Shown here one piece after another: positions 5,890 through 9,572 of a stretch of DNA of 9,572 bases; within the stretch, counting starts at the first letter, position 1; each line of letters opens with the position of its first letter. Under the pieces are notes generated by a model. That model worked only from the letters and a program-made list of their open reading frames with translations, ran no database searches and was not told the origin of the DNA. This DNA is from Chloracidobacterium sp. UBA6041 (GTDB lineage Bacteria > Acidobacteriota > Blastocatellia > Pyrinomonadales > Pyrinomonadaceae): assembly GCA_002427845.1 (NCBI GenBank), contig DIYZ01000174.1, positions 1-9,572 of the forward strand, written 5' to 3'. The position numbers were made by a program, and so were the translations under genes.

Positions 5890-6858
5890 ATGTCAATCTA
5901 TGAGGACCAGCTACGACCATTGGATTTGCGCGCTGTTAAGACCTATCCGCTCGCGTCACGCCCTAGCAAAGTTTCACTTAACGATTTTGCGGGTCCTGTC
6001 AGCGAGGATTCATCGCTAAAAGATTTTCTCGCCAGTCTTCCCAAAATTCTCGCGGCGCAAAGTCTAAGAGAGATTGCCGCGCGGATGCGGCGCGCCCGCG
6101 AGTTGCAAAAACCAATCATCTGGGGAATCGGCGGGCATGTTGTTAAGACTGGTCTTGCACCTCTCATCGTCGATCTGCTGCGAAGAGGTTTTGTCACTGC
6201 CATCGCCGCCAACGGCTCGGTGCTCGTTCACGATGCCGAGATCGCTATGGTAGGTTCGACTTCCGAAGATGTTGACGCAACGCTTGGTGAGGGGGTGTTC
6301 GGCGGCGCGGATGAGACTGGGAAACTTTTGAACCGGGCAGCGCAGGAAGGCGCCAAAGAAGGCATCGGCTTAGGCGAAGCGACCGGACGAGCATTGCTGG
6401 CCCTAAATCCAAAGCACGCCGAATATTCCTTGCTGTGCGCCGCGTACAGAGCGCGCATTCCGTTCACCGCTCATGTGACTATCGGTGGCGACATCGGCCA
6501 TTTTCATCCGCAGGCGGATGGAGCCGCACTGGGAGCAACGACGCATACAGATTTTCGTTTACTGGCGGAGCTAGTGCGCCGGATGGATGGCGGTGGAGTT
6601 TATTTGAATATTGGATCCGCAGTGACGCTTCCGGAAGTTTTCTTGAAGGCCGTTACGCTGGTCCGTAACCTGGGCAATCAACTGACCGACATCACGACCG
6701 CAAACTTCGACTTCATACAATCCTACCGCCCGCTTACAAATGTAGTTCGCCGGCCCACAGCAAATGGCGCCGGCCAGGGATACTCAATCACTGGCCATCA
6801 CGAACTCACGATTCCTCTGTTGGCAGCCGAACTTGTTTGCGATCGGTCTGGAAAGTAA
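5890..6858 (+). CDS. Conserved protein of unknown function, deoxyhypusine synthase-like
   Basis: A 322-residue soluble protein with no signal peptide. Distinct blocks are IIWGIGGHVVKTGLAPLIVD (76-95), GFVTAIAANGSVLVHDAEIA (100-119), GSTSEDVDATLGEGVFG (122-138), AHVTIGGDIGHFHPQADGA (194-212) and GGVYLNIGSAVTLPEVFLKA (235-254). The glycine-rich Rossmann-like layout and the NGSVLVHDxEIA block recall deoxyhypusine synthase (compare its GAN-YHD-FA block), an NAD-dependent enzyme in eukaryotes and archaea. I recall this family as uncharacterised in several bacterial phyla, and no substrate can be named. Since bacteria lack eIF5A, a true deoxyhypusine role is unlikely. An NAD-dependent transfer reaction is only a guess. 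It begins 20 nt after the nucleotidyltransferase and may be co-transcribed; no clear ribosome-binding site precedes the ATG at 5890. Confidence 0.8.
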   Translation: MSIYEDQLRPLDLRAVKTYPLASRPSKVSLNDFAGPVSEDSSLKDFLASLPKILAAQSLREIAARMRRARELQKPIIWGIGGHVVKTGLAPLIVDLLRRGFVTAIAANGSVLVHDAEIAMVGSTSEDVDATLGEGVFGGADETGKLLNRAAQEGAKEGIGLGEATGRALLALNPKHAEYSLLCAAYRARIPFTAHVTIGGDIGHFHPQADGAALGATTHTDFRLLAELVRRMDGGGVYLNIGSAVTLPEVFLKAVTLVRNLGNQLTDITTANFDFIQSYRPLTNVVRRPTANGAGQGYSITGHHELTIPLLAAELVCDRSGK

Positions 6859-6933
6859 CAACTCTGGTTTGTCGCTGAAGGGGAACTCGTACTTCCAGAT
6901 TGTTGCTCAAAGAAAAACTTCTGAAAGTCTATC

Positions 6934-9222
6934 CTAAAATCTGAGCGTATAACTTAAGCGGAGATTGCGTCCCATCTCCGGTGCAATTTCTTTGATGAAG
7001 GACAAATGATTTCGATACAGCCTGTCAGTCAAGTTGTAGCCACCGATCGTAAGAATGTGCGCTGCTCGCGTCTTCACGATTGTGTAGGAAGCGTTGAGAT
7101 TAAGAACGGCGTAGCCTTGCGTCGGAGATTCGTTATCGAATACGCGACTTTGCTGCCTCGCCAAAATCAATTCCGGTCGAATACTTAGAGCCGTGTAACG
7201 CCATTCAGCTCCCAGCGTCGCTCGAAAAGGCGGAATGCGCGGCAAGGGTTTGTTCGGTTGCGTAAGGTCGGCGCGCACGTAGTCCACCTTGCCGTTGAGC
7301 CACAAAGCCGGCACGATTCGCGCTTCGATACTCGCTTCTGTCCCCACGTACCGACTTCTTCCCTGCGCGTAATCAACTATTGGGAGATGTGATCCCGGAT
7401 CGGTTACGCCGGTGAAGGCAGTAAAAACAAAGTTGCGAATATTGTAGTAATAGACGCTGCTTTCTAATCGCAAACGCTCGCTGTTATGGCGCAGCGAAAA
7501 ATCAATGCCGTCCCCTTGTTCGGCATTCAAGTTTGGGTTGCCGATGTCAAACATGAGCATGCCCGGATGCGGGCCGTTGTTATAAAGCTCTTCGAGAGCG
7601 GGGGCACGGAAAGAATGCTGGTAGTTGGTAACAAACGAACCGCCGGTCCAGAGCGGAATCCTTACGCCGGCGCTCCCGGAGAAACCCACAAAGTTACGCT
7701 TGCGGAAATTGCCTTCCGGGTTGTACCCGTTCTGCTCAACACGCCCGCCGAATTGAAAACCGACCTTCTCGAAATCAACCCGCTCTAAACCGTAAACAGC
7801 GAAAGAATTTTGTTTGGTACGTGGCGCCGGAGCTTCGGCTCCGATTGACTTGTAGTCTCGGGTAAATCCGGAAATTCCAAACGTGCCGGAAAATCTTCCG
7901 CGCCGTTGATGATTAAGGTTGGCCCGATAATTCCAGTTTTTGTTAGTCGCCAACGAATCTAGCTCCGTGACGTTTTCATCAGATTCGAGCTCGAACTCGC
8001 GATTAACGTAATCGTTGTAGCTTACGGCAAAATCACCACCTTCAATAAAGCCGCCCAGCTCGCGCAAGCCACCTTTAACTTCGTAGCTGTGGCGGTGCAT
8101 CTTCAGATACTCGAAGTCAATCGCGTCTGGCTCGACGGGGATTCCGTAGGTCCGCCGATCATAAGTGTAGTTAAAAGAAACCCAACCTCTACGCGGAAAC
8201 CAGCCCAAACCTCCACCTGCATCAGCACTTCGCGAGTAAGAATTCAAAACAATGCCGAGGGGCGTGCGATAGTCGTGGGCTTTCTGCGCTCCGCCGTTTC
8301 CAAAAATCAAAACATTTCCCACTCCGTATTTGAAACCGGCACTGCCCCCGGCTTGCCAGTTGTTTGTATCGCCGAAAGCGGTCAGGTAGCCAGAGAGACC
8401 TTTTTGATAAACGTCATTTGTGGAAATGCCGTTGACGACACCGCCAATGGCGTTGCTGCCATAAAGCAAAGTGGCCGGACCTTTGACGATCTCAAGCCGG
8501 TCAAGCGAAAGCACATCAATCGGTTCAACCTCATCAGCGGACTGCGACGCGATGCCGCCCAGACGTAAACCATTCTGCAAAACCAGTACCCGATCGCCAT
8601 CGAAGCCGCGGATGACCGGACGCCCGGAAGCGGGACCGAAACTGCGCTTGGCTATGCCCAGTTGGTATTCAAGGGCTTCTCCGATGGAGGTTGGATTTCT
8701 TTGCGCGAGTTCCAAAGCCGCAACCGAAGTAACTGACTGATAAGAGGAGCCAACAGCCTCGGCGGAACCGGTTGCCGTCACCGTCACCTGCTCGCTGACA
8801 GGTGCCAGCGTCAACTGCAGCTCAATCGTCTGATCGCGCTGCGTGACTTCGACTGTTTTGACAGCATCAGGAACGCGATCGAGGTGGGCAATCAATTGGT
8901 ATCTGCCAAATGGAACATCGTTAAATTGAAATCCACCCCGCTCGTCGGTCAAGACCGATTTTTTTAGCTCGGCGATTGTTATCACAGCATTTCGTGCCGG
9001 GATGCCGGAAGGCTCAAGCGCCACGGTTCCGCGAAGCGACCCGGTCCTGGTAGGGCTTTGAGCGAATTGTGCCTGCATTTCCTCGCAACCACTTGCCGAG
9101 CTGTGCCCTGGTGAAAAGCAAACGCTCCCGGGGCTCTTTGCAGTTTGCGACTGACCAACTGCTGTCGGCGGACCCGCGAGAAAACAGCAACTTAAGAAGC
9201 CTATAATTAATTTTGTAAACAT
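6934..9222 (-). CDS. TonB-dependent outer-membrane receptor, ZnuD-like (putative zinc/metal uptake)
   Basis: A 762-residue outer-membrane receptor using TonB-ExbBD energy. Order: signal peptide MFTKLIIGFLSCCFLAG, cleaved near AVG/QSQ (~23); a linker with C35, H40 and C46; a carboxypeptidase-regulatory-like beta-sandwich (~62-140); a TonB-box-like EQVTVTA (144-150); a plug (~160-270) with RPVIRGFDGDRVLVLQNGLR and EIVKGPATLLYGSNAIGGVV; then a beta-barrel ending in NLRLSYTLRF with terminal Phe. Barrel blocks such as SFRAPALEELYNNGPHPG and IGNPNLNAEQ, and the end LYRNHLSFIKEIAPEMGRN, resemble ZnuD zinc receptors. The frame stays open to an ATG at 9378, but the start at 9222 is chosen because it begins the signal peptide and lies downstream of the predicted promoter. 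The substrate is inferred from resemblance; another metal or metallophore is possible. It is convergent with the preceding gene. Confidence 0.92.
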   Translation of the reverse strand: MFTKLIIGFLSCCFLAGPPTAVGQSQTAKSPGSVCFSPGHSSASGCEEMQAQFAQSPTRTGSLRGTVALEPSGIPARNAVITIAELKKSVLTDERGGFQFNDVPFGRYQLIAHLDRVPDAVKTVEVTQRDQTIELQLTLAPVSEQVTVTATGSAEAVGSSYQSVTSVAALELAQRNPTSIGEALEYQLGIAKRSFGPASGRPVIRGFDGDRVLVLQNGLRLGGIASQSADEVEPIDVLSLDRLEIVKGPATLLYGSNAIGGVVNGISTNDVYQKGLSGYLTAFGDTNNWQAGGSAGFKYGVGNVLIFGNGGAQKAHDYRTPLGIVLNSYSRSADAGGGLGWFPRRGWVSFNYTYDRRTYGIPVEPDAIDFEYLKMHRHSYEVKGGLRELGGFIEGGDFAVSYNDYVNREFELESDENVTELDSLATNKNWNYRANLNHQRRGRFSGTFGISGFTRDYKSIGAEAPAPRTKQNSFAVYGLERVDFEKVGFQFGGRVEQNGYNPEGNFRKRNFVGFSGSAGVRIPLWTGGSFVTNYQHSFRAPALEELYNNGPHPGMLMFDIGNPNLNAEQGDGIDFSLRHNSERLRLESSVYYYNIRNFVFTAFTGVTDPGSHLPIVDYAQGRSRYVGTEASIEARIVPALWLNGKVDYVRADLTQPNKPLPRIPPFRATLGAEWRYTALSIRPELILARQQSRVFDNESPTQGYAVLNLNASYTIVKTRAAHILTIGGYNLTDRLYRNHLSFIKEIAPEMGRNLRLSYTLRF

Positions 9223-9263
9223 CGTCCGATTCCGCCTTAAAAAAGAAAAAAACAGGCCCCCCT

Positions 9264-9288
9264 GAAATTGAAAACCATTTTCATTTTC
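9264..9288. promoter_or_regulatory. Fur-family-like operator (25-bp near-palindrome) upstream of the receptor
   Basis: The arms GAAATTGAAAA (9264-9274) and TTTTCATTTTC (9278-9288) are complementary at 10 of 11 positions around the centre CCA. The core on the minus strand, TGAAAATGGTTTTCA (9283-9269), matches the Fur-type 7-1-7 pattern TGATAAT-n-ATTATCA at 11 of 14 fixed positions. It lies 42 bp upstream of the receptor start codon and overlaps the -10 box and expected transcription start, the classic place for a metal-responsive repressor. Whether Fur, Zur or another member binds cannot be told from sequence alone. Confidence 0.6.
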
Positions 9289-9312
9289 GTCAGAACGTCC
9301 TGAGCTTGTCAA
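9283..9312 (-). promoter_or_regulatory. Predicted promoter of the TonB-dependent receptor
   Basis: On the minus strand a perfect -35 TTGACA (9312-9307) is followed after 18 bp by GAAAAT (9288-9283), a 4/6 match to the -10 consensus. The expected start falls near 9276, inside the palindromic operator, leaving a leader of about 54 nt. This also argues against the far upstream ATG at 9378 as the translation start. Confidence 0.5.
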
Positions 9313-9442
9313 GCCGAATAACCAGAACACCTTCAGTTGCGCGGGCCGCCGACTGCCAAACTGCAGACTGTGCGCCAAAGATCAATGACGGGATTGACTG
9401 CACTACACGGCCGGCGTAAACCGCTGCGGTGAGGCGCTGAAG

Positions 9443-9475
9443 GAATTCGAACCGTGAGTGGTGTCTTGAATTCGA
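9443..9475. repeat. 8-bp direct repeat GAATTCGA
   Basis: GAATTCGA occurs at 9443-9450 and 9468-9475, 25 bp apart, just left of the CTCTGTG-type palindrome. The rest of the receptor upstream region (9313-9478) holds no recognisable gene or RNA. The short direct repeat could be a boundary of the inserted element or chance. Confidence 0.25.
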
Positions 9476-9478
9476 TTT

Positions 9479-9572
9479 CTCTGTGCGAGCTCTGCGCTCT
9501 CTGTGTCTCTGTGGTTATGGTTGTCGAGCGTCTGTTCACCACAGAGACGCAGAGGACACGAAGGTTGCACAG
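9479..9572. repeat. CTCTGTG/CACAGAG-type inverted repeat element, continues to the window edge
   Basis: CTCTGTGTCTCTGTGGT (9499-9515) is the reverse complement of ACCACAGAGACGCAGAG (9538-9554) except for one position, which forms a G-T wobble, giving a 17-bp stem around a 22-nt loop. To the left, 9479-9498 repeats degenerate CTCTGTG/CTCTGCG units, and to the right 9555-9572 continues as degenerate CACGAAG/GCACAG units up to the window end. Repeats of this CACAGAGAC type are, from memory, common in intergenic regions of Acidobacteria-, Verrucomicrobia- and Planctomycetes-type genomes. Open frames crossing it are not credible genes. Confidence 0.7.

Noticed and set aside
6859..6905. Possible terminator hairpin between the convergent genes (CAAC-TCTGG with CCAGA-TT-GTTG)
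   Set aside because: Nine pairs but with a 2-nt bulge, a loop of about 27 nt and no U-tract on either strand; too weak to call.
8089..8568. Plus-strand open frame of ~159 codons
   Set aside because: Antisense to the conserved plug and barrel of the TonB-dependent receptor; no recognisable motif.
9223..9378. 52-residue N-terminal extension of the receptor from the ATG at 9378
   Set aside because: It would place a charged segment before a clear signal peptide and would start upstream of the predicted promoter.

Overview
The window reads as chromosomal, moderately GC-rich DNA from a Gram-negative (diderm) bacterium. The evidence is an outer-membrane TonB-dependent receptor, housekeeping genes with full family motifs, and tRNA genes that encode their own CCA ends. 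The receptor's N-terminal carboxypeptidase-regulatory-like domain and the short palindromic intergenic repeats (GATTGCGGATT type and CACAGAGAC type) fit Acidobacteriota (Blastocatellia-like) best, with Verrucomicrobia- or Planctomycetes-like lineages as alternatives. This is an inference from style, not from a marker-gene search.

Left part (1-1274, minus strand): a translation operon read right to left as promoter, tRNA-Thr(UGU), tRNA-Tyr(GUA), tRNA-Gly(UCC), tRNA-Thr(GGU), tuf (EF-Tu, cut by the window edge). This is the same order as the classical thrU-tyrU-glyT-thrT-tufB operon of E. coli. Two of its spacers have been invaded by small palindromic elements. One holds a pair of 25-nt hairpins in opposite orientation whose stems differ by three compensated base pairs. 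The other holds a GGATTGCGAATT-type inverted repeat.

Middle (1439-5226): pgsA (phosphatidylglycerophosphate synthase, minus) and uvrA (excision repair ATPase, plus) are divergent, with back-to-back predicted sigma70-type promoters in a short shared intergenic region. Downstream of uvrA on the same strand are a small helical protein and an overlapping MNT-type nucleotidyltransferase-fold protein, a toxin-antitoxin-like pair in which the nucleotidyltransferase active site looks degenerate. They are followed by a conserved protein of unknown function that resembles deoxyhypusine synthase. The tight spacing (18 nt, 65-nt overlap, 20 nt) allows co-transcription from uvrA onward.

Right part (6934-9572): a convergent TonB-dependent receptor (minus) resembling ZnuD zinc receptors. 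Its promoter has a perfect TTGACA -35 box, and its -10 region is overlapped by a 25-bp near-palindrome (11-bp arms, one mismatch) resembling a Fur-family operator, which suggests metal-dependent repression. The right edge is a CTCTGTG-type inverted repeat.

No transposase, phage gene, CRISPR array or large biosynthetic cluster is visible. The most interesting items are the compensated hairpin pair in the tRNA operon, the putative metalloregulator site on the ZnuD-like receptor, the nucleotidyltransferase pair with eroded catalytic residues, and the deoxyhypusine synthase-like protein.
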